Origin: Phytophthora colocasiae
Taxonomy: Eukaryota; Oomycota; Peronosporomycetes; Peronosporales; Peronosporaceae
DNA: 64,000 bases
Assembly (NCBI GenBank): GCA_018806915.1
Contig: JAGKQI010000050.1
Location: 62,001 to 126,000, forward strand
Direction of reading: 5' to 3'
The position numbers were made by a program, and so were the translations under genes. Within the stretch, counting starts at the first letter, position 1. Every line of letters starts with the position of its first letter. The notes under the pieces were generated by a model that ran no database searches, was not told the DNA's origin, and saw only the letters and a program-made list of their open reading frames with translations. Positions 31,346 through 44,227 of this stretch are shown piece by piece.

Positions 31346-32180
31346 ATGAGTGCTGGAGGCGGCGGTGCGGCTGCTGGTGCTGGTGCAGCTGCTGCCGCGA
31401 CACAACAAGCGATTCGAGGGAGTTCAAAGGCTCCAAGGTTCGAAGGAACGTTCGAGCTCTACAGGGTGGAATTACAACTCTATCTGGAAGATCGGGAATC
31501 GTGGGCAGTTGTGACCGGTGATGAAGTGCGAGACGCTGCGGACCGTGACCTGCAGGCCATCTTCGACAAGAAGAATCGGACGGCCAAGGGAGCGATCCTG
31601 CGAGGATTACGCGGGTGCCAAGAAGATGAAGTAAACAAGATATGCGCGATGGCTACTGCGAAAGAAATGTGGGACACCATCGTAGCTGACAAGACGGAGC
31701 GAGACTATTCGTACGTGGCGCTATTGAAGGCGCGGCTGTACAACACGAAGCATGTGAAGGGACAGACGCTTACGGAGTACCTGGCGACCATGGTGCGGCT
31801 GCGACAGCAACTGAGTAGCATGGGAACTACTCATGCAGTAGACGACAATGAGATGTTGCGCGTCCTGACTATGGGCGTAATGTTGACGCATCCTGAGATC
31901 GTGGAACAGTTCGACCAGCCGGTTCGCCAAGGAACACCATTGACCCTTCAGCAGTTTACCAATGCGATGAGGTCGAAGGACGAACGACTTTGGATGGCAG
32001 AAGTGATGAACGGAGGCGGTGGCACACCACAAGTGGTGATGAGTACAACCTCTGCGCCCAAGGACAAGGAGAAGAAGTTCAAGGGAAGCGGGGGAGCTTG
32101 GAAGAAGCGTAAGTGCTATCATTGGAAAGGTCGGGCACATTCGAGCGCAGTGCTGGAATTACATAAATAAGACAAAGAAA
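31346..32180 (+). pseudogene. Copia-2 gag
   Basis: 274 codons. A Gly/Ala-rich start, then the capsid (FEGTFELYRVELQLYL, AKEMWDTIVADK, LTEYLATMVRLRQQL). The zinc knuckle is damaged twice: the second Cys is Trp (CYHWKG), and a one-base shift near 32130 moves the remaining H and C into another frame before the stop at 32168. Confidence 0.82.
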
Positions 32181-34232
32181 GTGGCGAGCAATGAGCATAA
32201 GGAAGAAACTGAGAAGACTGACAAAAAGAAGAAGAAGAACAAGTCCAAGGCTGAAGATAAGCCCGGAGTTCGAGCTAACATGCTGATTCTGAACGAGAAT
32301 GCGCCGAAGATCGTGCGTAAGTACGCGAGCAGCAGTAGCAGTGACGACGAGGATGACGGTGAATTTCCCATGGTCGGTATGGTGGTGAAGTCGCAGTTGG
32401 CGGGCAAGCGAAGCTCGTGGATGCTGGACTGTGGCAGCTCCACGCATGTATGTGTGGACAAAGATATGTACTCAAGTGTGAAGAAGTCCAAGGCCATGTT
32501 CAAGGTTTGGACGGGTGAGATCACTAAGGGAGTTCTGTGTGGAGTCGTGAAGCTGAAGGTACCTAATATGGATGGCGACATGACCGAGATGGAGCTCAAG
32601 GACGTGACTTTTTCGCCTGAGGGGACTGTGAATTTAATTAGCCTGGGTAAAATGGAGAGCGAGGGGTGGACCCCATCGTTCAGCGCGGCTGGCGTAACTC
32701 CGCGAAGGTGCTGGCTGGATTCTGCCATTGGTCGACTGGAATTTGTAAAGAACGGATCCCACTACTGGCTAGAGACTGAGTTACCTGTTGACATGGTGAT
32801 GGCGACGCTGGATGGCGACGCTAGCCCACTAATGCTGTGGCACGAACGGCTGGGACACCTTAATGTATCGACCATCAGGGGCATGGTGGACCGAGATGTG
32901 GTGGACGGCATGGACATTCCGAAGGGTCTATTCAACAAGAAGTTCCAGTGCCTAACGTGCATGGCAGCAAAGCGACGTCGTATGTTGTACAAGAAGAGTG
33001 CCAAAGACAAGAGAACCAACGAAAATTATGAGCGCTTGATGTCGGACACCTGCGATATGGGCAAATACATACCTGGATCTGGAGGAGCCCGATACTTTCA
33101 GCTGATTCAAGACGAGGGCTCAAGGTACAAGTGGTGCTACCCTGTGAAGAAGAAGAGTGACGCGAACGCAAATACCATCGCGCTGATAAAAAAGTTGATG
33201 CCAAAGGACACAGAATCAAGACATTTTCTAGTGACGGCGGTGGTGAATCTGTGAATGCTGAACTAGAGAAGTTTCTGGAGCAGCTTGGGATTGATTTCGT
33301 ACCGACGCACGCGTACACGCCGGAGGAGAATGCTCTGGTGGAGAAGTGGAATGGGGTATTGGCGAACAAAACCAGAACGACAATGCAGGCTGCGAACCTG
33401 CCGACGAAGTTGTGGCCGGAGGTGCTAGGTTATATCGTGGATATTGACAATATGAGTGCGACTAAGGCGTTGAACGGGATGACACCGTCATAGAAACAGC
33501 ATGGTAAGAAGCCGGACGTGGCGAAGTTACGCGTATGTGGATCAGTCGGGTTTGTGTACGTGCCAATGCCCAAACGGAAGGACAAGCTGAGCCAAGGCAG
33601 ACCCTGCGTTGCTACTTGGATTCGCGCATTCTGCCCCAGGGTATCGACTGTTGCATCTTAGAACTGGCAGAATTGTGAAGGCGAGAGACGTAAAGTTTCG
33701 CGAGGACGTGACAGTGAGTAAGAAGTACTTGGACGCATTATTACTTGGCCATCAGAAAAACTACGACTACATACCGTTCGTGCCTCTTCCCGTTGAATTC
33801 GTTGCAGAGGAGAGCGTACATGAGCAGAAAGTGCGGTCAGTGGAGTCAAGTATGCCAAGTGACGTCACATCTGCACGGGCTATGACTGTGGATGAGGACA
33901 CGACAGTATCGAGTGACGAGTCGGAAGATGATGAACCGGTGGACACCACCGGTACCAGCGTAGGATTAATTGTTGGTGGACAAGGCGCTGCTGGACAAGG
34001 TGCTGTTGGACACGGTGCTGGTGGACAAGCAGTACAACCACAACGACAACAACGCGGAGGACCAGGACAAGCCGCACAGCCCCAGCGGCCACTAAGAAGA
34101 TCCACCAGAGTGCGAAGGCCAAATGTACGATTCAGTAATTACCGGCTGTTGATGGGTGCTGTGGTCGGTGACCCGACGACGCTGGAGGAAGCAATGGACT
34201 CACCTCAAGGAAAGAATGGGAGGAAGCTTTAA
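32181..34232 (+). pseudogene. Copia-2 protease and integrase, fragmented
   Basis: Protease motif SSWMLDCGSSTHVC (D-C-G in place of D-S/T-G), integrase H-H-C-C (HERLGHLN ... CLTCMAAK), and integrase core spread over three frames: QLIQDEGSRYKW, a shift near 33210-33240 at SSDGGGE, then YTPEENALVEKWNG. A TAG follows at 33491 and another shift near 33600; the integrase C-terminal region and an acidic/Gly-Gln-rich linker run to 34232. Confidence 0.82.
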
Positions 34233-35708
34233 GGAAGGAGTACGAGTCGCTAGTAAAGAACGGAACGTGGAAACTGGTGGAAAGACCGAAGGACAAAAAT
34301 GGGCAGTACGTAAAAGTGGTGACTACAGGATGGGTACTGAAGGTGAAGCGTGACGCACACGGAAATGTAAAGCGTTATAAGGCAAGACTCGTTGTTCATG
34401 GTTACAAGCAACGGTTTGGCTTTGAATACTGGAAAACGTACTCGCCAGTGGTTCGTTGGATGACAATGTTGGTGGTGCTGCTATTGGCTTTGCTGCTCGG
34501 ATTGGAAGTGGACCAAGGAGAAATTGAAACGGCTTTCCTGAACAATGGCATTGACGAAGCCAAGATTTACCTGAAGCAACCGGCGGAGTTTGACGACGGG
34601 ACGGACAGAGTGTGCTTATTGCTGAAAGGACTGTATGGACTGAAGCAAGCGGCAAGGTTGTGGTATCTGACGCTGCACAAGCACTTGAAGAAGCTGGGCA
34701 TGAAGCGCAGTGCTTTCGACGTCGGGCTATATTACAAGTGGATCGACGGCAGACTATTACTAGTGACTGTGTACGTGGATGACGTCCTGTTTGTTGGAGA
34801 TCGTGAAGACATTGATCAGATGAAGAAGAACCTGCAAGCGGAGTTTGCACTAAAGATATGGGACGTATACACTACTTGCTGGGGATGGAGGTTAACTATG
34901 AGCCGGGCAAGTCACTCTGTATCTCCCAGACGGCGTACATTGACAAGATCTTGAAGAAGTTCCAGATGACGGACACTAAGACTGTGTGGTCTCCTCAACA
35001 GCATAACGAGAAGGTGCTACCTATCGAGCGTGACGAGACCAAGATTAATAACCAGGAACTGGAGTACCAGGAACCGATTGGTGCACTTCAATACTTGGTG
35101 ACTTGTAGTCGACCGGATATCGCTAATGCCGTGCGCAACCTAAGCAGGCATGCAAGCAGTTACACTAAGGAAAATTATGCAGCGGCCAAGCGAGTACTTC
35201 GGTATCTACGGAATACCAGAACGTTGGATTAACTTATTTGCGTAGTGACGCGGAGCCGTGCAACGGATTCCAAGTGAGTGCATACTGCGACGCCGATCAT
35301 GCAAACTGTCCGGATACGTCGCGATCTGTAACCGGATATGTGTTGAGGCTCAATGGGTTTAGCTTCGGATTTAAGAGCAAAATGCAGGCATCGGTGACCG
35401 ACGACACCTGCATGTCGGAGCTGGTGGCGGCCAGTATGTGCGTTGAAGACTTACTGTGGGCACAGAAGCTGTTGAAGGAGCTGAAGCTGGAGCGACAAGC
35501 CGGTAAGATGCTGATTGACAATCAAAGCACTATTAAGGTGTACACAGAGGCTGGTAACTTCGACGGAGTTCGTCGTTACGCGAAAATGACCCGCAAGATT
35601 GCGGAACTGGTGGACAAGGGCAAAGTGAACGTGGAGTACGTGCCGACAGAAGACAATGTGGCCGACATGTTTACGAAGGCTCTGGGACCCCAACGCTTCG
35701 AAAAGTAA
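34233..35708 (+). pseudogene. Copia-2 reverse transcriptase and RNase H, fragmented
   Basis: RT block from about 34260 with LVTVYVDDVLFVGD (YVDD intact), a shift near 34858, then IHYLLGMEVNYEPG and RPDIANAVRNLSRH, another shift near 35235, then RNase H (SAYCDADHANC, DDTCMSELVAAS, DNQSTIKV). Each piece reads well, so only a few single-base events separate it from an open frame, but together they prevent function. Confidence 0.85.
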
Positions 35709-35839
35709 GAGAAGAGCTCGGAGTGAGAGATGTGAAAGGCGTGTATGGGCGCCTGGGCGTGGAGAAGAAACGCCAGGAAAATGAGGACGTGGAAGACCGT
35801 TCGCACGATGGTAAATGCGCTGGATGGCGTTCAAGCGTG

Positions 35840-36035
35840 AAAGTGAGTAAAACCGCTGTGATTCGATGCAAACATCAGCAGAAGATCGGCATGTGTACAT
35901 GAACGAAGCTGGTGGAGGTTGGCTTGGTGCTAATCGTGGTAAAACCGCTGGGATGCGGTGCAAAACATCAGCAGAAGATCGGCATGCATGCATGACCGTA
36001 GCTGATGGAGATTGGCTTGGTGCTGATCGTGGTGA
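35840..36035 (+). repeat. Two imperfect ~92-bp tandem repeats near the Copia-2 3' end
   Basis: The block GTAAAACCGCTG ... CATCAGCAGAAGATCGGCAT ... TTGGCTTGGTGCT occurs starting near 35846 and 35938, between RNase H and the polypurine tract. Confidence 0.75.
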
Positions 36036-36155
36036 CACGGTGGCTTAGTTCCGGGGGAGTATCAGTCGAGCGGGTCTGGCTCGGGTGCAACCCGCAGAGA
36101 ACTATCGCCAGTGTCAAGGCCTGTCACTCAGGTGCCGGGAAGGCTGGGGACCGTT

Positions 36156-38206
36156 TGTCGCGAAGTCGGTGCAATTTTTACCGCGGTGCAGGGGCGTACA
36201 GTGAACCTGGAAGTGCGACTACTGATGTAATACCAGAGTCGCACAGCAAGGTGTGTGTGTGTTACCTTGTGCTGTCCTCGTAGGTTCGTTGTCTTGGCAA
36301 TGAGACCCTCGCCGGGGTCGTGGGAGTGTTGGTGAGAGTGAGGGTTCCTTGCGTAGACCGTCGGATGTCCTTCTGGTCCTCCCAGGAGCGCTTGAGAGTC
36401 GAACGTTTTCCGGTGAACACTTGTGTACACCAGAGATTTCTGAAGGCAAAAGAGAAATTAATACAATGGGAAGTCCAGTAATTAGACTTCCAAGATAACC
36501 GCAATATAGAGTTCCGATATACAAATATGTAGCTGCTCTTATTCTTTCCTGGCCCTTGAGCAGTGGGCTAGTTCTCCAGGTCAACTAGGGAAATGTTCAC
36601 CAGACACCTGGTCTGTCTGGTGTTCCCGTAACTTTCGCGCACCACCCTCTAATATATAGAGGGAAAATAAATCAATACACTATCAGTTATATAACAGTCT
36701 ACCGAGCGTCTTGAGAGCGACTGTCTAGCTCCCAAAACCTGTCCAAACGTACAATATAAAATGGGCTACCGCTAGAGACAAGACAAACGACCCAACAAGT
36801 AAATGGAATAGGTGGGTCCTCTCAGGTCTCTACGTTACGCTGATCTCCACCTAACGGGGCTTGATAGGTGAGAGATCACACGACTCAAAGCTTTGTCGTG
36901 GCCTTACACTTTCCAAAGAACCGAAGAATCGACCTTGGGGTTATAACGCAATTTGAACTCTGGTTATCTATCTCGTATCTCTCTGTCTTCTGTCTTCCAT
37001 ATTCTCATATACACTTGGTCTCAGTATAACTCAGGAATCTTCACTTGGGTTCACTATGGTAGTCGGTGAAGCGGATCTTGTTGAGTCGACACTTAATGAT
37101 GTCATTACAGGGATGAGCAGGTTGCGTTTCACTTGATTGCGTGAGGTCGTGTTGGGTACACTTGGTTTCAGTATGGGGTGGACTTCAGAGTGTCAGAGTC
37201 TGGTATCCTGTTCATCAGGGTCTGGAATCATGTGCGTCGGAGACATGTTCATCGGAACCATGTACTCCGGAATCATGTACATCAGAGTCGTAATACCAGG
37301 GTCGTGACACTTGGGTCTGATCATCGGAGTCTTGTACGGCGGATTCTGTTCATCGGAAACTGGTGATGTCTGGAATATTGCTTGTATAAGCCGGGCACAT
37401 GAGACTTGTTCACCAGAATCATGTTCGTCGGACTCATGTACGTCAGACTTCATGGTGTGATATCAGAGTTTCCATGCGTGATATCAGAAATCCATGAGTG
37501 TTTTAGGGTGCAGAGCACGTATGCTAGAACGCACGAAGTCCAGTTGGGATATGCGCGGGGTGCGCTACGTCCGGTGCGCGATACTTGGTATCTTGTGGGT
37601 AAACTGTATTCCTTGAACCATCATCGTCACACAGGACGGCAACGGGATGAGAGATACGTTCTTCTGAGAGACTTTCTGCCAAACTTTAGGCACTCATCGT
37701 CGGGGAAAGTCCGGCGATCAGACTGAGTGTTGTTGTCTCTCGGAGTTTGTGCACTTTTCCGATGAACACTTCTGATCTCTTGGGCCCCTTTGCAGTACAG
37801 GTGAAGGTTAATAATTATAGCAGTTTTCTTCCACAGATCCATCATATTGTACATAGCCTCGTCCCACATCCCCCTTTCTCGCATAATCCAGTGTATATCC
37901 AATCACATCACAGCGTAACGTCCATATCCACTCGAAAAATCGTAATTAGCAACGTGTCAACCGCCCCTCCTGGTCATAATTCGTCAGTGCGGAACTTTCT
38001 CCAAACTGAGCATCATGGCCAGGCCAGTACGTCAGAGGTCCCGTGAACATAGTGTAGCTGTGACACTCTCAAAACTTCCGGGATTTCAGAGTCTCTGGTG
38101 TCCTGTCGCTCAGTCTGATTCCATCAGACTCAGAAATAGCCAACTGTCGTATCCAATAAACGGTCACATTCCGATTTCCTTTCTGACGAACAAGTATCCA
38201 GCAACC
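36156..38206 (+). other. Gypsy-type LTR/leader region upstream of gag, boundaries not resolved
   Basis: No host gene is seen. Features include an inverted repeat CACCAGACACCTGGTCTGTC at about 36597-36621, a TATATAGAGGGAAAATAAA promoter-like stretch near 36653, long CT-rich blocks near 36960-37010, and many imperfect copies of an ATCATGTxCATCGGA-like 15-mer at 37190-37450. The region leads into the gag ATG at 38207. I could not align it as a complete LTR with 41271-41720. Confidence 0.45.
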
Positions 38207-41200
38207 ATGGGTTCTCCATCGGCTTCTACTATTGGCGACGCCTCGGGCACTAGACCCGCCTCGGCATCCGTAACATCGCGAGGTGGTGGTGACGGTATTC
38301 CCGCATCACCTGGTGGCAGCTCAAGCGCCCCAGCCTCACAGTCGAGCGCGTCCGCCGCTCCGAAGCAGGGCGTTGATGCTGCTGACGGCGATGATCACGG
38401 GAGCGTGCCTGATACGTCTGCGGCTTCTGCTTCTGCGAGTCCTTCTTCTGGCGTCGCAGTCCCGTTCCCCAGAGGGCCACACATCCTCTCTACCACCGAG
38501 GTGGACGATCTGTTTGGGCCTGGACAACAACCGTTGGACTAAGAGAAGTCTCCAACTGGGTGGATCCTGAGCCACGGCCTGAGGGGCAACCATTCTTGGT
38601 TGGCATTCCAGCGCTTGCCGAAGACTTTCGCTTGGATAACCATATAGCGAACATCTATGGTGGGCCCGGTGTTCTGGTGGGCCTCGAAGAGTTCACGTCG
38701 GCGGACATCTCGGAACTTGAGCGTGTTATCCCTGACTTCACTGAAAGTCAGATGCTCGTTCCTCACGTGGATAGCCGTGACCGCCAGAATCTTGAAGCGC
38801 ACATGGGGTCTGTCGATGTCCATCGGGAGTTCTTCTGCACCTCCCTCATCAGCGTCTCGCCGAGTGGGTGTACAAGACATCTGGCTATCTGAAGCAGATG
38901 GCCGGCGCTCACCGTCGGCTTCGACTCCAAGTAGAGTCCCAGGGCGGCGCATCTGTGGTGGACACAGCCGCCATTCAGAACGAGTCCGAAGATCTCAAGC
39001 GTCAGTGGGTCTTCAACTGCCAGTATTGGCGCCACGAAGTGCTGGACGCCCGGCGTACGGCTGCTGACGTCGAAACTCGTCTGGATGCAGAGTCCAAGAG
39101 CCTCGCGGCCCATTATCAGGACCAGATAGATGCTCTGGAGTCCGAGAAAGCGGCCTTGGAGGAACGCCTGGCGGACTCGCAGGCGGAGGTCCGATTGCTG
39201 AAGGCGCGCCCCATGACCACGGCCACAGACTCCTGGGGTTTTCTGGAGTACCTGTTTGAACACGGGGAGTTGAACGGCAGATGGGTGCGTCTTCGGGAGC
39301 TTCTGGTGAACTTCCAAGAGGGCAAGGCGCCGCCAGGGGACTGGGACACCATTATCAACGTGACCGCAATGGACCAACGCAAGGCAGCAATCCCAGACTT
39401 CCACGAGCGTCTCGCTAAACTTCGGTCCGACCGAGCAGAAGAGGCCAAGAAATCAGTCAAAGTGCTGGATCTGACGGGCGCTGGCAGCGGTGTGACGGTC
39501 TCCGGTGAACATGCTGGCGGCCCCGAGAAGTCAGGCTCTAAACGCCCGGCGACCAAGTCTTTGTCGCCTGCCAAGTCAGCTAAATCTTCGGACTCTCCGC
39601 CGCTCAAGCCTGCCCGACCGTCTGGGAAACATCGGGTTCGTGTCCCCCAGGATCGCCCCAAGAACTACACGCCTGGCATTGACTCGGTACGTCCGGCGAA
39701 CGCCAAATCTCCGGTGTCCAAGGACGCAGTTCATACCACATTACCGGCTGGAGTCGTCTGGGAAGAAGTTCGTCCGGACTTGCGCTTGGCTCTGCTCGCT
39801 GGCATTGCTTACGAGACTGCAATGAAATGGCTTCGCACGGACAAACCTGCCCACAACCTGTTCACGGGGCGCCCCTTGGTACAAATGCTAGTGAGCATGA
39901 TGTACTGACGCAAGCTGAATCAGACCCCGTGGACTTCGTACGTCCCAGAGACGTACTACAAGATGGCAGAAGAAGAACTACGCCGTCTCCAGAAGAACAA
40001 TGTGGAGCCACCGGTCTGGGAGGCACTGGATGCTCACGTCCCGTATCCCATCAGTAAGCCTGAGTCCACAGAGGATGACCCTCAGAAGGACACGGACTTC
40101 AAGGCGTCTGGTGAACAAGAATCCGCATCCAGCGACAGTGAGTCTGGCGACGAAAAGTCGAGCGACAGCAGCGATGACTCTGACGACGATGAGTCTGATG
40201 GTCATTCGCATGCCGGTAACAAGCGTCCACGAGACTACGAGTCCAGCGATTCGGATAACTCGGGTCCGATAATCCCCGCCAAGAAGTCCAAGCGGGGTAG
40301 TGTACACGAGGCATCCAGGTCCAAGTCAATCAGTCAGAAGTCCGGTGGCACCTCCACGGCAAGTCCCAAGAGCAAGAAGTCCGGTGGCTCTCCCAAGCCG
40401 AGTCCCAAGAACCAGAAGTCTCAAGACTCCAAGTCGCCTAAGAGTTCTTCGGGCAAGCGACCTTCTGGTAAACTCCGGAAGTCAAGTCTGGTGTCCAAGT
40501 CATACAAGTCTCTGACACCGAAGGAATTGCTGACCATTGAGGCCCCGGACACACATTGTTCGTCATGGCTTTACTACGGCATCCCGGTTCAACCGACCAG
40601 TGACACCAAGACAGCCATCGGGCAGACTCCCGGGTTCCCAGACTTCGAGCCCCACAGACACAGTCTAGGGCGCCTGAAGAAACGGTGGAGCTCCAAGAAA
40701 TACCAAGCTCTGTTGGACGAGGTACCAGCTCTCTGGGAAGTAATGTACCAGAACCGCCGGACCGAGCTGTATTTTCACCGGCGTGACGATCTCTGTCCCT
40801 TGGTTCAGGCGGACATCGAAGAACTCGCGTCTCTCATGAACAAGCACGCTCAAGCGCTATGAGAACGCACTCACTGGGTGATAATGGATCCCGATGTTGA
40901 CTTGCTGTCCGGTGAACAGCACAAGGAGCGTGGGCTTCGTCGTGCGTCTCTACTGCGCCAAAACCGAGCAGTATCCAAGATTCTGAAGCACAAGGATTTC
41001 CCAAAGACGCTCATGTTCGAGCCTGGCATCTGGAAGATTCCGGACAAATAGTGCCCATGGATCTGGCAAGACCCGCGTGCACGTGAAATCGGAGGTCCCA
41101 AGTGCCTGAGCTTGCGCAAGCAACTTGAAGCTATCGACACGGCGGATCCGGCGCGCACACAGTGGGCCACAGCGTCTTCCGACAAGGACTGGATGCAGTT

Positions 41201-41270
41201 CGTGCCATCCGATCTCCGGAAACAAGCTCTGACGCCCGCTGAACGCGCCGAAAAAATCCTGTCTCTCTGA
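38207..41270 (+). pseudogene. Gypsy-type gag polyprotein, no pol attached
   Basis: Starts at ATG 38207 in a good context (GCAACCATGG). An Ala/Ser/Pro-rich N terminus, then a globular part (WVDPEPRPEGQPFLVG), a coiled coil at about 38960-39200, a basic Ser/Pro/Lys-rich region, a Ser/Asp run at 40130-40200, a second Lys/Ser-rich tract, and a C-terminal block (LTPKELLTIEAPDTHCSSW). Frame changes near 38540 and 38855; in-frame stops at 39906 (TGA), 40860 (TGA) and 41049 (TAG), after each of which the same frame stays open. I identify it as a Phytophthora Gypsy gag by context and composition and not by a signature domain. Protease, RT and integrase are absent downstream. Confidence 0.6.
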
Positions 41271-41720
41271 AGTATGTACGCCATAAGTCTGGTGTACTCT
41301 TCATGGCATCTCCGGGGGACTACACTTTTTCTTCCAGAACAACTTAGTCGTCTGCATATCGTAGCGTAATAACAATTCCAAATATAGTTCCCCAGCGACC
41401 TTCTCCTTTAACATCCTCATATGTCGTCCAGTCATCTTCTTCTCATAGCATCATCGTAATCCACTCGTAAAATTCCATCATAACCACACAACCACAAAAT
41501 CATCTCCATACAAATTCACATAACAATCACCATCTCTGGGAGTCACGTATCCCCGAAATCACATTTCAGAAAGACATGTCTCTCAGACAGCTCATCTCTG
41601 AAATACATCGTCTGGTGAACAGTGTGTTCACCAGAGTTTTCAGAGTAAGTTTTAGAGCTTAACCCACCGGCGACCGCTGTTATCCCAGCTTTGCTGGGAT
41701 AAGTTTTATATAGAAATTTG
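41271..41720 (+). mobile_element. Gypsy LTR-like remnant with hairpin
   Basis: A purine run CTCCGGGGGAC at about 41310 resembles a polypurine tract. The segment 41659-41702 (TTAACCCACCGGCGACCG, then a hairpin of TTATCCCAGC / GCTGGGATAA with a TTT loop) recurs inverted at 62407-62450 beside Gypsy pol. This supports one family for the gag here and the pol at 62.5-64 kb. Confidence 0.55.
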
Positions 41721-41987
41721 TATGCTATGGGGGTAGGGAAATCAATGTTCCCATCGGTCTGGAGTGTCACCACCTGCTTTCGCTTACTTTTTGCTTATTG
41801 GTCAGTAGTATCCAATCAGAGTTGAGATAAGCTTCTAATAGTGAGGTCTGTCAATGGACTTGGCGAAAAAACCTTGTCGTAATTCGGAGTAGCCGCCCAA
41901 AATCACGAAAATAATCTCTACTTTTAGACTATCTATTACAAAAATTTATCCTCGGCATCTATCCCCGCCCACTGGGCGGCGCCCAGT

Positions 41988-43670
41988 ATGAGCACGCTGA
42001 GGAACATCTTCTCGCTGGAAAAGCGCAAGACAATACGGCTGAGCCCCTGCGCTGTTTGAAGGCCGTGGACGACGTTCACTGACGCTGGATGGAACAGACG
42101 CTCAAGGTCGCTATGACGACGGCAATGAAGAACTTGAGACGTCACGGAGCGAAGAAGAAGACGAGGAAAATGATGTGCAGTCCACGGAGGGAGAAGAACA
42201 CTCGTACCGACGTGGACGACAAGCTATTCCTATGGATTCACCAGGTGATGATCTACGTGGAGACCATTTGATGCTGGACGGGGAGGAGGACGGAGATTTG
42301 GCCAGACGCATGGCTGGAATTGGTGTGCAGAGATTGCGACGTTTAAGAGGGAGAAGAGGCTTCTTCCATTCAGATGCAGATACTCGCATCTTCCGATACA
42401 GATCTAGAGGCGGGGCGGGGATTCAGCAGATAATTACACTGAGAAGACACAAAGAGAGGACCATGATGTGTTCTGGACGGCGATTGGAGTATTGACGCTG
42501 CTGAGCTTCTTACTCATGAGCAGCATTACGATCTACTTGACGCAGACGGATTTCTTCGAGTCGCATCAGAACGATCTCTTTGGAACGACGGTGGATAATA
42601 GATTTACAGTTGTGGCGGAGGATGACGCACAGATCTTCTTGAAGAGTGGTAAGACGTACGTAGTGGAGAGTTGTTTTGCGGCATCAATTAATGTTGTGTG
42701 TTGTGACGCCCAGGATACTCTAATACCGCCTACTCGGAGGAATGATCGCATTTGATGATGGAGAGTTGTTGAAAATCGGACGTCGTGCATTGGATTCCAG
42801 AGACCAGCAGACATTTTATGGGGTGACTTTCTTCTCCAATGGCACTGTGACGTTCACAAACAGGGTGGATTGTAAGTGCACATGACATTTTCTTGTGTGC
42901 GTATTGCTTTGCTAACAGTTTGGTGTTACATCAGCTCCCATGATTGAGACGGATTATTTGAGTGCCAGAAAGGGGGTTGTTTTCGATGATGGCACGATGA
43001 TGACCACAGCTGCGAACAGTTCGGGCGGTGTGAAGGAGCAGGGCGACCTGAATCTCGTATCAAAAGCAGGAACTCGCTGGTGGAAACTCCCTGCTTTTCG
43101 TCGATCCTGCTGGAACGGTGACAGTGGCCAACACCATCGCGGACGATCGTACAGCGGCCGGCATTACGCTTGACGGCACGCGCGGACTTATCAGCATTGG
43201 AGATGGAATGACGCTAAAGAACGACGGTAACGCAACGAGTTTGTCTTCTTCCCAGGACCTTTACCTGGATACGAGCACAGTCTTCGTAGGTTCTGCTGGC
43301 GGCGGAAAAGTGCGGGTTTCGGTACCTAGTGGTGACACTACTGGAGATGATGGTGCACGAGCACTTGAGTCTGCGCAAGAAAGTGAGCGTCGGGTACAAT
43401 CCTCGACGCTATTTGTCGTGTCAAGCTGGAGCGACGGTGAACATCTCTACAGTAGTCTCTGCCCAAGAGCGAACAGACAAAGAATATAAGAGAGGACGAA
43501 CGCTTTTACGTCCTGCTCGAGCGAAAAAAGCCACTACATCAACGTTGACAAGGAAACGTTGGCTCGGAGTGGAGAAACTAATGCTGCACCGGTTTCCTGT
43601 GGGGAGTGCAGTAGTAACGAGAAAATTTTGCTGTCAAGGGGTGGAGAATATGGCAGATCTATCTTAAAGC
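41988..43670 (+). pseudogene. Single-pass membrane protein gene, frameshifted, function unknown
   Basis: An ATG at 41988 (MSTLRNIFSLEKRK) opens a frame that shifts near 42050 into an acidic stretch (EEEDEENDVQSTEGEEH, then RRMAGIGVQRLRRLRGRR), shifts again in a G-rich stretch near 42415 to a transmembrane helix (AIGVLTLLSFLLMSSITIYL, about 42475-42534) and an extracellular-looking part (DDAQIFLKSGKTYVVES). After a shift near 42745 comes a 63-nt intron (42872-42934; GTAAGT...TCAG) joining NRVD to SPMIETDYLSARKG. Later frames read GITLDGTRGLISIGDGMTL and SSSQDLYLDTSTVFVG, repetitive Gly/Asp/Ser sequence like a beta-solenoid. At least four shifts make it non-functional as written. I do not recognise the family. 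Confidence 0.6.
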
Positions 43671-44225
43671 ACACAGCGCTCTTTCATTGAGAGAAGACCG
43701 GATAAGGAGGCTTTATCAGAAGGCACGATTGAAAGCCCTAGTGTTGGATATCTGGCTGGAGTTTCTCAAGGAAAGAGTCAGATAGATGCTCATCAGAGCT
43801 ACCTTTGTTGCTGGATCTCAAGCAGCAACGCAACCTGACAGCGAGGTTCTTGCATGCGAGCGCGTCTCTCTTCACAATTTAAGCTTTTGAGTCGAGGTCG
43901 TACTTGCTCGAGTTGGAGATCGTAGAGGAATGTAGAGCGCAGTCGGAGATAGACCTATAGCGACGGAGCAGCAGAGAAAAACATATAAAAAAGCGAAACA
44001 CAACGACCTGCTTATTTATCCTTTAACTTTGAGATGACACGAACGTTGAGCATTAATCTACATGTATTTCTACTATCCTAGGTAAGTATATTGCACGAGA
44101 TCAGTTCACTATACTCGAGTCGGTAAACGCCAACCATAACACGTGCGTAGTACATCGTACGTCTCCACATATTCTTCCGTGACCTATTGTCTTAAATCTC
44201 ACGTGACCTCAACTGTCGCAGGGTG
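43671..44225. other. No gene seen
   Basis: Degraded continuation of the preceding pseudogene or plain intergenic DNA; no motif. Confidence 0.35.
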
Positions 44226-44227
44226 CA

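Larger units (their letters stand above)
30949..36155 (+). mobile_element. Copia-type LTR retrotransposon (copy 2), decayed
   Basis: 5' LTR 30949-31287, primer site at 31288, gag-pol remains 31346-35708, a short tandem repeat, a polypurine tract (CCGGGGGAG at 36051-36059) and a 96-bp start of the 3' LTR (36060-36155). The rest of the 3' LTR is missing. At least five frameshifts and one stop break the coding region. Confidence 0.88.

Noticed and set aside
38868..41049. RIP-like C-to-T mutation as cause of the gag stops
   Set aside because: Only three stops, original codons unknown, and no family alignment available to test for a context bias.
42111..42495. Separate small genes in overlapping frames before the TM helix
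   Set aside because: They are successive frames of one frameshifted gene.
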